From Streptomyces sp. NK15101 (GTDB lineage Bacteria; Actinomycetota; Actinomycetes; Streptomycetales; Streptomycetaceae), in assembly GCF_020400725.1 (NCBI RefSeq), contig NZ_JAINVG010000061.1, positions 1-47,060 of the forward strand: a DNA stretch of 47,060 nt, given 5' to 3'. Made by a program: the position numbers and the translations under genes. This document shows positions 7,976 to 14,698 of this stretch, in pieces. The first letter of the stretch is position 1, and each line of letters starts with the position of its first letter. The notes beneath the pieces were generated by a model, which was given only the letters and a program-made list of their open reading frames with translations, did not search any database and had not been told where the DNA came from.

Positions 7976-9025
7976 CACGCCCACCGTCACCGGCTCGTTG
8001 ACGAGGGTGATCCCGAAGGCCTCGTGCACCCCGGCGACGACCTCGCGCGCGAGGGCGAGGAGGTCCTCGGTGGTCGCCTCGCCGCGGTTGGTGAGGGCGA
8101 GCGTGTGCTTGGTGGAGATCCGGGCGGGGCCGGTGCCGTAGCCCTTGGTGAAGCCGGCCCTGTCGATGAGCCAGGCGGCCGAGGTCTTCACGGCGCCGTC
8201 CTCGCCCGCGGGGAAGGCCGGCGGGGTGACGTCCGGCCCGAGCCGTCCGGCCACGCGCGCGAGGAAGGCCTCGTACTCCCCCGCCGTGAGGATCGGGTTG
8301 GTGAAGAAGGAGCCCGCGGACCAGGTGTCGTGGTCCTCCGGGTCCAGGACCATGCCCTTGCCGGCGCGGAGCTCGAGGACGGTCTCGCGGGCTGCGGCGA
8401 GGGGCACCCGGTCACCGGCCTCGACGCCGAGGGCGCGGGCGGTCTCGGCGTACTTGATCGGCGCCGAGAGCCCGCCGGCGTCCTCCAGCTCGAAGCGGAC
8501 CCGCAGCACCACGTACCGGTCGGGCTGGTCCTTGAAGAGGCTGTGCCGGTACGAGAAGGCGCACTCGGCGTTGGTGAGGGTGACGGTCTCCTCGGCCCTG
8601 CGGTCGTACGCGACGACCTCGGTGACGGTGGCGGAGACGTCCTGTCCGTACGCGCCGACGTTCTGGATGGGGGTCGCGCCGGCCGAGCCGGGGATGCCGG
8701 CCAGGCACTCGATCCCGGCGAGCCCGGCCTCGACGGTCCGCGCCACGGCGTCCGTCCAGACCTCGCCGGCGGCGAGCTCCAGGCTCGTGCCGTCCAGGGC
8801 GAAGCCGGTGGTGGCGATGCGCAGCGCCGTGCCGTCGAAGCCCTTGTCCCCGATGACCAGGTTGGAGCCGCCGCCGATGATCAGCAGCGGGGTCCCGGCG
8901 GCGTCGGCCGCGCGGACCGCCTCGACCACCTCCTCGTCGGTGGTGGCGGTGACGAGCCGGGTGGCGGGCCCGCCGAGCCGGAAGGTGGTCAGGGGCGCGA
9001 GGGGGGCGTCTGCGATCTGCTGCAC
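7967..9025 (-). CDS. murB: UDP-N-acetylmuramate dehydrogenase
   Basis: The 352-residue FAD enzyme reduces UDP-GlcNAc-enolpyruvate to UDP-MurNAc in peptidoglycan synthesis. Visible motifs are APLTTFRLGGPA near the N-terminus, the FAD-binding GGGSNLVIGDKGF (about 51-63), GIPGSAGATPIQNVGAYGQD in the middle, and the type I loop FSYRHSLFKD with the proton-donor serine. The C-terminus LVNEPVTVGVEL carries the conserved glutamate. It is transcribed in the same direction as the MaoC pair but separated by a hairpin. Confidence 0.95.
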   Translation of the reverse strand: MQQIADAPLAPLTTFRLGGPATRLVTATTDEEVVEAVRAADAAGTPLLIIGGGSNLVIGDKGFDGTALRIATTGFALDGTSLELAAGEVWTDAVARTVEAGLAGIECLAGIPGSAGATPIQNVGAYGQDVSATVTEVVAYDRRAEETVTLTNAECAFSYRHSLFKDQPDRYVVLRVRFELEDAGGLSAPIKYAETARALGVEAGDRVPLAAARETVLELRAGKGMVLDPEDHDTWSAGSFFTNPILTAGEYEAFLARVAGRLGPDVTPPAFPAGEDGAVKTSAAWLIDRAGFTKGYGTGPARISTKHTLALTNRGEATTEDLLALAREVVAGVHEAFGITLVNEPVTVGVEL

Positions 9026-9037
9026 GGGCTCAAGGGT

Positions 9038-9067
9038 ACGGGCCCGTCGCTTCGGCGACGGGCCCGT
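9038..9067 (-). terminator. Hairpin between MaoC gene and murB
   Basis: A perfect 13-base stem (9038-9050 with 9055-9067) closes on a TTCG tetraloop on the plus strand. It lies 25 bases past the MaoC stop codon. There is no good T-run, so termination is likely but not certain. Confidence 0.55.
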
Positions 9068-9092
9068 GACGTTCGTGCGGCGGCTCGTACGG

Positions 9093-9521
9093 TCAGGCGA
9101 GGCGGACCACGGCCCGGCTCATGCCCAGGACCTTCTGCCCGGCGCTCACGGCCGTGATGTCGACCCGCACCCGCCGGTCGTCCAGCTTGGCTGCGACCTT
9201 GGCGGAGACCTCGATCAGGGCACCGGTCCCGTCGTTGGGGACGACGACCGGCTTGGTGAAGCGGACGCCGTACTCGACGACGGCGGCGGGGTCGCCGGCC
9301 CAGTCGGTGACGACGCGGACCGCCTCGGCCATGGTGAACATGCCGTGGGCGATGACGTCCGGGAGGCCGACCTCGACCGCGAACTTCTCGTTCCAGTGGA
9401 TCGGGTTGAAGTCCCCGGAGGCGCCGGCGTACTGCACGAGCGTGGCGCGGGTCACGGGGAAGGTCTGCGCGGGCAGCTCGGTGCCGACCTCGACCTCGTC
9501 GTAGGCGATCTTCGCGGTCAT
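9093..9521 (-). CDS. MaoC-fold hydratase, catalytic-type subunit (HadB-like)
   Basis: The 142-residue single hot-dog domain carries the hydratase-2 signature YAGASGDFNPIHWNEKFA, with the catalytic dyad Asp37 and His42, then VGLPDVIAHGMFTM. It should add or remove water across an acyl-thioester double bond. Its start codon is two bases past the stop of the upstream MaoC gene (9524-9976), so the two are co-translated and probably form a heterodimer, like mycobacterial HadA-HadB. Streptomycetes make no mycolic acids, so the acyl substrate is unknown. Confidence 0.88.
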   Translation of the reverse strand: MTAKIAYDEVEVGTELPAQTFPVTRATLVQYAGASGDFNPIHWNEKFAVEVGLPDVIAHGMFTMAEAVRVVTDWAGDPAAVVEYGVRFTKPVVVPNDGTGALIEVSAKVAAKLDDRRVRVDITAVSAGQKVLGMSRAVVRLA

Positions 9522-9523
9522 GG

Positions 9524-9976
9524 TCAGGCCCCCTCGGGTGCGCGGGAGACGAGCTTGGTCCAGGCGGTGACGACGTGCTCGCCGGAGGCGTCGTGGACCT
9601 CGCCGCGGATGTCCAGGATGTCGTTGCCGGCGAGGGACTTGATCGCCTCGATGGTGGAGGTGACCGAGAGCCGGTCCCCGGCGCGCACGGGCCGGGTGTA
9701 GGCGAACTTCTGGTCGCCGTGGACGACGCGGCTGTAGTCGAGGCCCAGCTGCGGGTCCTCGATGACGGCGCCGGCCGCCTTGAACGTGATGGCGAACACG
9801 AAAGTGGGCGGGGCGATCACATCGGAATGTCCGAGCGCCTTGGCCGCCTCGGTGTCGGTGTACGCGGGATTGGCGTCACCGATCGCCTCGGCGAACTCGC
9901 GGATCTTCTCGCGGCCGACCTCGTAGGGAGCGGTGGGCGGATAGGTCCGGCCCACGAAGGACTGGTCGAGCGCCAT
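9524..9976 (-). CDS. MaoC-fold hydratase partner subunit (HadA/HadC-like)
   Basis: The 150-residue protein begins MALDQSFVGRTYPPTAPYEV and has a hot-dog domain with AIGDANPAYTDTEAAKALGH where catalytic members show the D-x(4)-H dyad; here the histidine is replaced by tyrosine. That is the pattern of mycobacterial HadA and HadC, the non-catalytic but substrate-binding partners. The ATG at 9974-9976 follows AGGAGGT with good spacing, so a longer start is rejected. It lies between rpmG and the HadB-like gene, exactly where hadA lies in Mycobacterium. Confidence 0.88.
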   Translation of the reverse strand: MALDQSFVGRTYPPTAPYEVGREKIREFAEAIGDANPAYTDTEAAKALGHSDVIAPPTFVFAITFKAAGAVIEDPQLGLDYSRVVHGDQKFAYTRPVRAGDRLSVTSTIEAIKSLAGNDILDIRGEVHDASGEHVVTAWTKLVSRAPEGA

Positions 9977-10014
9977 GGACTCGATACCTCCTGCTGGATC
10001 TGTTGCGATAAACG

Positions 10015-10050
10015 ACACGAGGCCGCCCCCTGGTGGGGACGGCCTCGTGT
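10015..10050 (-). terminator. Hairpin between rpmG and MaoC genes
   Basis: ACACGAGGCCG (10015-10025) pairs with 10040-10050, and inner CCCC/GGGG extends the stem. It follows the rpmG stop by ten bases; on the minus strand it is followed by CGTTTATCG, a weak T-rich stretch. Confidence 0.65.
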
Positions 10051-10060
10051 ACGAGCCTGA

Positions 10061-10225
10061 TTAGCGCGTCTCGCGGTGCGCGGTGTGCGAGTTGCAGCGA
10101 GGGCAGTGCTTCTTCATCTCAAGACGGTCCGGGTTGTTACGCCGGTTCTTCTTGGTGATGTAGTTCCGCTCCTTGCACTCCACGCAGGCCAGCGTGATCT
10201 TCGGGCGGACGTCGGTGGCAGCCAC
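10061..10225 (-). CDS. rpmG: 50S ribosomal protein L33, zinc-ribbon form
   Basis: The 54-residue protein reads [20 protein letters not shown] at its start and retains both CxxC pairs (Cys14/Cys17 and Cys41/Cys44), so this is the zinc-binding (C+) form. Streptomycetes usually also carry Cys-less paralogues under Zur control; this one is the housekeeping copy beside secE/nusG. The GTG at 10223-10225 follows AAGGAG with good spacing and gives the family length. Confidence 0.95.
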
Positions 10226-10314
10226 GTGAGTGCTCCTTGACGGACGGATAGGATGGATTAACGCATGAAAGAGTAGCCGATCGCAGGACCGACCCCACAA
10301 TCGGCTACCGTGTG

Positions 10315-10387
10315 TAGCGGTGACCGGACTTGAACCGGTGACACAGCGATTATGAGCCGCTTGCTCTACCGACTGAGCTACACCGCT
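10315..10387 (-). tRNA. tRNA-Met (anticodon CAT, elongator-type)
   Basis: On the minus strand a 73-base cloverleaf starts AGCGGTGTAGCTCAGTCGGT. Acceptor arms AGCGGTG/CACCGCT pair perfectly, the anticodon loop is CTCATAA, and the T arm is ACCGGTTCAAGTCCGGT. The paired first acceptor base and absence of the GGG/CCC initiator anticodon-stem pairs argue for elongator tRNA. CCA is not encoded. Confidence 0.94.
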
Positions 10388-10397
10388 TTGATGATCC

Positions 10398-10421
10398 GGA
10401 TCCCGCCCGAAGGCGGGATCC
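10398..10421 (-). other. Hairpin between tRNA-Thr and tRNA-Met
   Basis: GGATCCCGCC (10398-10407) and its exact complement (10412-10421) flank CGAA. There is no T-run, so it is more likely a processing hairpin in a tRNA-Thr/tRNA-Met precursor than a terminator. Confidence 0.5.
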
Positions 10422-10431
10422 CTCTCACCAG

Positions 10432-10504
10432 AGCCCCAATACGGAATCGAACCGTAGACCTTCTCCTTACCATGGAGACGCTCTACCGACTGAGCTATTG
10501 GGGC
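10432..10504 (-). tRNA. tRNA-Thr (anticodon GGT)
   Basis: On the minus strand a 73-base cloverleaf starts GCCCCAATAGCTCAGTCGGT. Acceptor arms GCCCCAA/TTGGGGC pair, the anticodon stem TCTCC/GGAGA encloses ATGGTAA with anticodon GGT, and the T arm is ACGGTTCGATTCCGT. CCA is not encoded. It is the first gene of the tRNA-Thr/tRNA-Met/rpmG group. Confidence 0.95.
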
Positions 10505-10515
10505 GAGCGAGGAAG

Positions 10516-10546
10516 ACATTACACGGTCTGCGGCCCATCACCCAAA
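10516..10546 (-). promoter_or_regulatory. Putative promoter of the tRNA-Thr/tRNA-Met/rpmG group
   Basis: On the minus strand TTTGGG (10541-10546) and TGTAAT (10518-10523) are 17 bases apart and end about 14 bases before the tRNA-Thr 5' end. The -35 match is poor, the -10 fair. The segment is the only AT-rich stretch upstream. Confidence 0.35.
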
Positions 10547-10710
10547 TCCGTTTCCCCGGCCCCTCGCGACAGCCCTCACCAGGCGTCCCGTACGCCACTC
10601 GTGGCCTCATCGGTACGACTATTGCGCTCCTCCTCGAAGGTCGCTCCGAGCGCCCCTAGGCTCGGCCCCACGCTGCGCGATCTTGATCTTGAGGAGCCTT
10701 GAGGAGCCCG

Positions 10711-11991
10711 ATGTCAGCCGACAGCAAGCAGCCCCAGCCGCCCGAGGACGGGGCCGCCACCACCGCCGACTCGACCTCGCTCCTGCTCTCCCGCGCACGG
10801 CTCGCCGACGGACGGATCGTGGACGTACGGCTCGTCGGCGGGCGGATCGAGGCCGTCGGCACCGCGGGCAGCCTCACCACCGTGGGCGCCCGCGTCGACC
10901 TCAACGGCTACCTCCTGGTGCCCGCCGCCGCCGAACCCCATGCCCACGCCGACACCGCGCTCTCCGCCGACACCCCCGGCCCCGTCTCGTACGCCCCCGA
11001 GGAGGTGCAGCGACGGGCCACCGAGGCCGCGCTGCTCCAGCTCGGCCACGGCGCGACGGCGCTCCGCGCGCACGTGCGCATCGGCGACGTCCACGGGCTC
11101 TGCCTGCTCGAAGCGGTGCTGCAGGCCCGGCGCTCGCTGCGCGGCCTCGCCGACCTGACGGCCGTCGCCGTGCCCCGGCTGCTCACGGGCGTCGCGGGGG
11201 CGGACGGCCTCGCGATGCTGCGGGACGCGGTGAAGATGGGCGCCGGGGTGGTCGGCGGCTGCCCGGACCTCGACCCGGACCCGGCCGGATACGTGGAGGC
11301 CGTCCTCGACGTCGCGGCCGAGCACGGCGTCCCGGTCGACCTGCACACCGACGGGGACGACCCGGCCCGGCTCGCCCGGCTCGCGGCGATGGCCGGCGGC
11401 CTGCGGCCCGGGGTCACCATCGGACCGTGCGCCGGGCTCGCCCGGCTCCCCTCCGACGCGGCGAGCCGGGCGGCGGACCGGCTGGCGGCTGCCGGGGTGA
11501 CGGTGGTCTGCCTGCCCCAGGGCGGCTGCGGGGGCACGGAGCTGCGCGGGGCGGCGCCGGTGCGGCTGCTGCGGGCGGCCGGGGTGCGGGTCGCGGCGGG
11601 CAGCGGGACGCTGCGGGACGTGGCCAACCCGGTGGGGCGCGGGGACCCGCTGGAGTCGGCCTACCTGCTCGCCTCGCTCGGCGGGCTGCCGCCCGAGGAG
11701 GCCTACGGGACGGTGAGCGCGGAGCCGCGGGCGGCGATGGGCCTGCCGGAGGTGCGGGTGGAGGCCGGCTTCCCGGCGGAGCTGCTCGCGGTGCGCGGCG
11801 AGCGCATGGCGGGCGTGCTCTCCCTCGCGTACAGCCGGATCGTGGTGCACCGGGGGCGGGTGGTGGCCCGGACGAGCGCGGTGCGGGAGTACTGCGACTC
11901 GGCGGCGGCCCTGGACCTGCCGCGTCAGGCGCGCCCGGAGCGGCCGCCCGAGCCGGGAAGCCCTCCGGCCGGACCCGACGTACGGTCGTGA
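10711..11991 (+). CDS. Amidohydrolase-fold protein, cytosine-deaminase-like, probably catalytically altered
   Basis: The 426-residue protein aligns over most of its length with cytosine deaminase CodA as I remember it. It keeps the metal motif PHAHAD (His77, His79) and the central LHTDGDDP (His212). However, the residues matching CodA Glu217, His246 and Asp313 appear as Gly215, Pro239 and Gly299, so the general acid/base and one metal ligand are gone. It may be a binding protein, or use a different chemistry. GAGGAG precedes ATG 10711. The next gene starts three bases after its stop, indicating an operon. Confidence 0.8.
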   Translation: MSADSKQPQPPEDGAATTADSTSLLLSRARLADGRIVDVRLVGGRIEAVGTAGSLTTVGARVDLNGYLLVPAAAEPHAHADTALSADTPGPVSYAPEEVQRRATEAALLQLGHGATALRAHVRIGDVHGLCLLEAVLQARRSLRGLADLTAVAVPRLLTGVAGADGLAMLRDAVKMGAGVVGGCPDLDPDPAGYVEAVLDVAAEHGVPVDLHTDGDDPARLARLAAMAGGLRPGVTIGPCAGLARLPSDAASRAADRLAAAGVTVVCLPQGGCGGTELRGAAPVRLLRAAGVRVAAGSGTLRDVANPVGRGDPLESAYLLASLGGLPPEEAYGTVSAEPRAAMGLPEVRVEAGFPAELLAVRGERMAGVLSLAYSRIVVHRGRVVARTSAVREYCDSAAALDLPRQARPERPPEPGSPPAGPDVRS

Positions 11992-11993
11992 GT

Positions 11994-12650
11994 ATGCGCA
12001 TCGTCATCGCTGGAGGACACGGACAGATCGCCCTGCGCCTGGAGAGGCTGCTCTCGGCGGCCGGGCACGAGGTCGCGGGGATCATCCGCAGACCGGAGCA
12101 GGGCGCCGACCTGCGGGAGGCGGGCGCCGAGCCCGTCGTCCTGGACCTGGAGTCGGCGTCGGTCGAGATGGTCGCCGCGGTGCTGCAGGGCGCCGACGCG
12201 GCCGTCTTCGCGGCGGGTGCGGGTCCGGGCAGCGGCGCCGACCGCAAGGACACGGTGGACCGGGCGGCCGCGGTGCTGTTCGCGGACGCGGCGGAACGGG
12301 CGGGCGTGCGGCGGTACCTCGTCGTCTCCTCGATGGGCGCGGACGCCTCCCACCCGGGCGACGGGATCTTCGACGCCTACCTCCGCGCGAAGGGCGCCGC
12401 CGACGACGACATCCGCTCCCGCACGGCCCTGGACTGGACGATCCTGCGCCCCGGCTCCCTGACGGACGACGCGGGCACGGGCATGGTCCGCCTGGAGGCC
12501 CGCACGGGCCGCGGATCGGTCCCCCGGGACGACGTGGCCGCGGTCCTCGCCGAACTCCTCGACACCCCGGCGACCGCCGGCCTGACCCTGGAACTGATCG
12601 CCGGCTCGGTCCCGCTCTCGGTCGCGGTGAAGGACGTGGCCGGCAACTGA
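11994..12650 (+). CDS. NAD(P)-binding protein, atypical short-chain dehydrogenase (NmrA/SDR5-like)
   Basis: The 218-residue protein begins MRIVIAGGHGQIALRLERLL, with the Rossmann dinucleotide motif GGHGQIA in place of GATGxxG. Later motifs include AAGAGPGSGADRKDTVD, RRYLVVSSMGAD and YLRAKGAADDDI with the conserved tyrosine-x3-lysine, then WTILRPGSL, typical of atypical SDRs. Such proteins are cytoplasmic oxidoreductases or redox sensors; substrate unknown. The start is three bases past the amidohydrolase-like stop, so the two are co-expressed. A hairpin terminator follows. Confidence 0.85.
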   Translation: MRIVIAGGHGQIALRLERLLSAAGHEVAGIIRRPEQGADLREAGAEPVVLDLESASVEMVAAVLQGADAAVFAAGAGPGSGADRKDTVDRAAAVLFADAAERAGVRRYLVVSSMGADASHPGDGIFDAYLRAKGAADDDIRSRTALDWTILRPGSLTDDAGTGMVRLEARTGRGSVPRDDVAAVLAELLDTPATAGLTLELIAGSVPLSVAVKDVAGN

Positions 12651-12675
12651 GCCCGCGGTCCGCCGAGAAACGAGA

Positions 12676-12705
12676 AAGGTCCCCGGTGCAAGCACCGGGG
12701 ACCTT
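12676..12705. terminator. Bidirectional terminator between SDR gene and tRNA-Tyr
   Basis: AAGGTCCCCGGTGC (12676-12689) and its exact complement (12692-12705) form a hairpin between convergent genes. On the minus strand it is followed by TCTCGTTTCTCG; on the plus strand by CTTC. Suited to stop transcripts from both sides. Confidence 0.8.
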
Positions 12706-12712
12706 CTTCACG

Positions 12713-12794
12713 TGGCGACGCCAGGATTCGAACCTGGGTAGGCTAAGCCGACGGATTTACAGTCCGCTCCCATTGGCCACTCGGGCACATCGCC
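12713..12794 (-). tRNA. tRNA-Tyr (anticodon GTA)
   Basis: On the minus strand an 82-base class II tRNA starts GGCGATGTGCCCGAGTGGCC. Acceptor arms GGCGATG/CGTCGCC pair, the anticodon stem encloses CTGTAAA with anticodon GTA, a long variable arm follows, and the T arm is CCAGGTTCGAATCCTGG. CCA is not encoded. In S. coelicolor the chromosomal attachment site of the integrating plasmid SLP1 is a tRNA-Tyr gene; here the flanks are ordinary genes and no integrase is present. Confidence 0.95.
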
Positions 12795-12966
12795 ATGGGT
12801 TCGCTGCCTTGGTTCACCGCTTTTCTGCGGTGTTCCCCGGCAACGACGTAAACAATACCTGATCCCCGGGGGTGCTTCGCCACCCGATTGATCAGCGGTT
12901 CGGCCCGCGGCTCACCCCCTAGGCTTCTGGGGTACCCCACAGCACCCGAGCAAGGAGCCACGAGTC

Positions 12967-13458
12967 ATGGCCGACTCCAGTTTCGACATCGTCTCCAAGG
13001 TCGATCGGCAGGAGGTCGACAACGCCCTCAACCAGGCCGTGAAGGAGATCTCGCAGCGCTACGACTTCAAGGGGACCAACGCCTCGATCTCCTGGTCGGG
13101 CGAGAAGATCCTGATGCAGGCGAACGGCGAGGAGCGCGTCAAGGCGATCCTCGACATCTTCCAGTCCAAGCTGATCAAGCGGGGCATCTCGCTGAAGTCG
13201 CTGGACGTCGAGGGCGAGCCGCAGCTGTCCGGCAAGGAGTACAAGCTCTTCGCCTCCGTCCAGGAGGGCATCTCGCAGGAGAACGCCAAGAAGGTCGCGA
13301 AGACCATCCGCGACGAGGGCCCCAAGGGCGTCAAGGCGCAGGTCCAGGGCGACGAGCTGCGGGTCAGCTCGAAGAGCCGGGACGACCTGCAGGCCGTGCA
13401 GGCGCTGCTCAAGGGCAAGGACTTCGACTTCGCGATCCAGTTCGTGAACTACCGCTGA
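12967..13458 (+). CDS. YajQ family cyclic-di-GMP/nucleotide-binding protein
   Basis: The 163-residue protein has two ferredoxin-like domains of the YajQ family: it starts MADSSFDIVSKVDRQEVDNA, continues ISQRYDFKGTNASISW, and ends KGKDFDFAIQFVNYR. Family members bind nucleotides and RNA; the Xanthomonas and Pseudomonas members bind cyclic di-GMP and modulate transcription. Role in Streptomyces is not known to me. A strong AAGGAG precedes ATG. It is transcribed away from tRNA-Tyr. Confidence 0.93.
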   Translation: MADSSFDIVSKVDRQEVDNALNQAVKEISQRYDFKGTNASISWSGEKILMQANGEERVKAILDIFQSKLIKRGISLKSLDVEGEPQLSGKEYKLFASVQEGISQENAKKVAKTIRDEGPKGVKAQVQGDELRVSSKSRDDLQAVQALLKGKDFDFAIQFVNYR

Positions 13459-13564
13459 CCCCGTAGCGGGTCATGAGGGTCGTGTCCGAAAACCGCCAGC
13501 CCGGGGCTGGGCGGCCCCCGCACACTGGGTCTCCGGAAGACCCGTGCGGGGAGAGGAACCAGTC

Positions 13565-14062
13565 ATGACCGTGTACGCGTACGTGGACGGCCCCCTGGGC
13601 GAGATGCTGCTCGTCGGGCAGCTCGCCGAAGGGGGCCGGGCCGTGCTGCGCTCGCTGTCCCTGCCGGGGCAGAAGGGCGCCGTCGGGGTCGAGGACGGCT
13701 GGACGCCCGCACCCGAGGCGTTCGTCGAGGCCGCCGGGCAGCTGGGCGAGTACTTCGCCGGCCGCCGCGACCGCTTCGACCTGCCGCTCGCCGACGACGC
13801 CGGGACCGAGTTCCAGCGGCGCGTCTGGCGGGCCCTGGAGGAGATCCCGTACGGGACCACCGTCTCGTACGGGGAGATCGCCCGGCGGGTCGGTTCGCCC
13901 GGCGCCGGGGTACGGGCCGTGGGCACCGCCATCGGACGCAATCCGCTGCTCGTGGTGCGGCCCTGTCACCGGGTGATCGGCGCCGACGGAAGCCTGCGCG
14001 GGTACGCCGCCGGCCTTGAGCGGAAAGAACGGCTCCTCGGGCTCGAAGGCGCCCTCGTGTGA
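13565..14062 (+). CDS. ogt: Methylated-DNA--protein-cysteine methyltransferase
   Basis: The 165-residue protein has the AGT active site VRPCHRVIG with acceptor Cys134, preceded by the helix-turn-helix segment IPYGTTVSYGEIARRVG (95-110) that flips the damaged base. It transfers alkyl groups from O6-alkylguanine to itself in a suicide reaction. The N-terminal domain is Ogt-like without the zinc cysteines of Ada. The ATG at 13565 follows GAGAGG. Its TGA overlaps the next gene's GTG (GTGA), coupling it to an AlkB-type dioxygenase. Confidence 0.93.
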   Translation: MTVYAYVDGPLGEMLLVGQLAEGGRAVLRSLSLPGQKGAVGVEDGWTPAPEAFVEAAGQLGEYFAGRRDRFDLPLADDAGTEFQRRVWRALEEIPYGTTVSYGEIARRVGSPGAGVRAVGTAIGRNPLLVVRPCHRVIGADGSLRGYAAGLERKERLLGLEGALV

Positions 14063-14688
14063 GCGAGGGGCTCTTCCCCCGCGAGCGGGCCACGGTGGCG
14101 CCCGGGGCGGTGCACGTGCCCGCGTGGCTGCCGTTCGCGCGACAGCGGGAGCTGGTGGACGCCTGCCGGGAGTGGGGGCGCGGGCCCGTCCCGTACCGGC
14201 ACACCGTGCTGCCCGGCGGCGGCGTGATGTCGGTGCGCTCGCTGGCCCTGGGCCGCCAGTGGGTGCCCTACCGCTACCTCGACGCGGTCGGGGCCGAACT
14301 GCCGGACTGGCTGGTCGCACTGGGCCGGGACGCGCTCGTCGAGGCGTACGGCGACCACGGCGGCTTCGCCCCCGACACCGCGCTCGTGAACTTCTACGCG
14401 CCCGGCGCGCGGATGGGCATGCACCAGGACCGGGAGGAGCGCTCCCCGGCGCCGGTGGTGTCGCTGAGCCTCGGGGACCGGTGCGTGTTCCGCTTCGGGA
14501 ACGAGGAGAACCGCGGCCGGCCGTATCGGGACGTCGAGCTGCTCTCCGGGGACCTCTTCGTCTTCGGCGGGGCTTCGCGCTGGGTTCACCACGGCGTCCC
14601 CAAGGTGTTCCCGGGGACGGCCGAGCCGGCGCTCGGACTGACGGGTCGGCTGAACATCACGCTCAGGGAGACCGGCCTCAGCGTTTAA
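14059..14688 (+). CDS. alkB: AlkB-type alpha-ketoglutarate-dependent DNA repair dioxygenase
   Basis: The 209-residue protein has the iron-binding facial triad: His122 and Asp124 in GMHQDREE, and His178 in RWVHHGVPK. The 2-oxoglutarate arginine region RLNITLR (197-203) and LVNFYAPGARMG complete the AlkB pattern. It should oxidatively demethylate 1-methyladenine and 3-methylcytosine in DNA. The GTG start overlaps the ogt stop by four bases, so two direct-reversal enzymes for alkylation damage are co-translated. No ada-type regulator is seen nearby. Confidence 0.92.
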   Translation: MSEGLFPRERATVAPGAVHVPAWLPFARQRELVDACREWGRGPVPYRHTVLPGGGVMSVRSLALGRQWVPYRYLDAVGAELPDWLVALGRDALVEAYGDHGGFAPDTALVNFYAPGARMGMHQDREERSPAPVVSLSLGDRCVFRFGNEENRGRPYRDVELLSGDLFVFGGASRWVHHGVPKVFPGTAEPALGLTGRLNITLRETGLSV

Positions 14689-14698
14689 TGTGCGGGGC

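Noticed and set aside
12808..12835. CACCGC/GCGGTG hairpin upstream of tRNA-Tyr
   Set aside because: Six-base stem only; too short to assign as terminator or operator.
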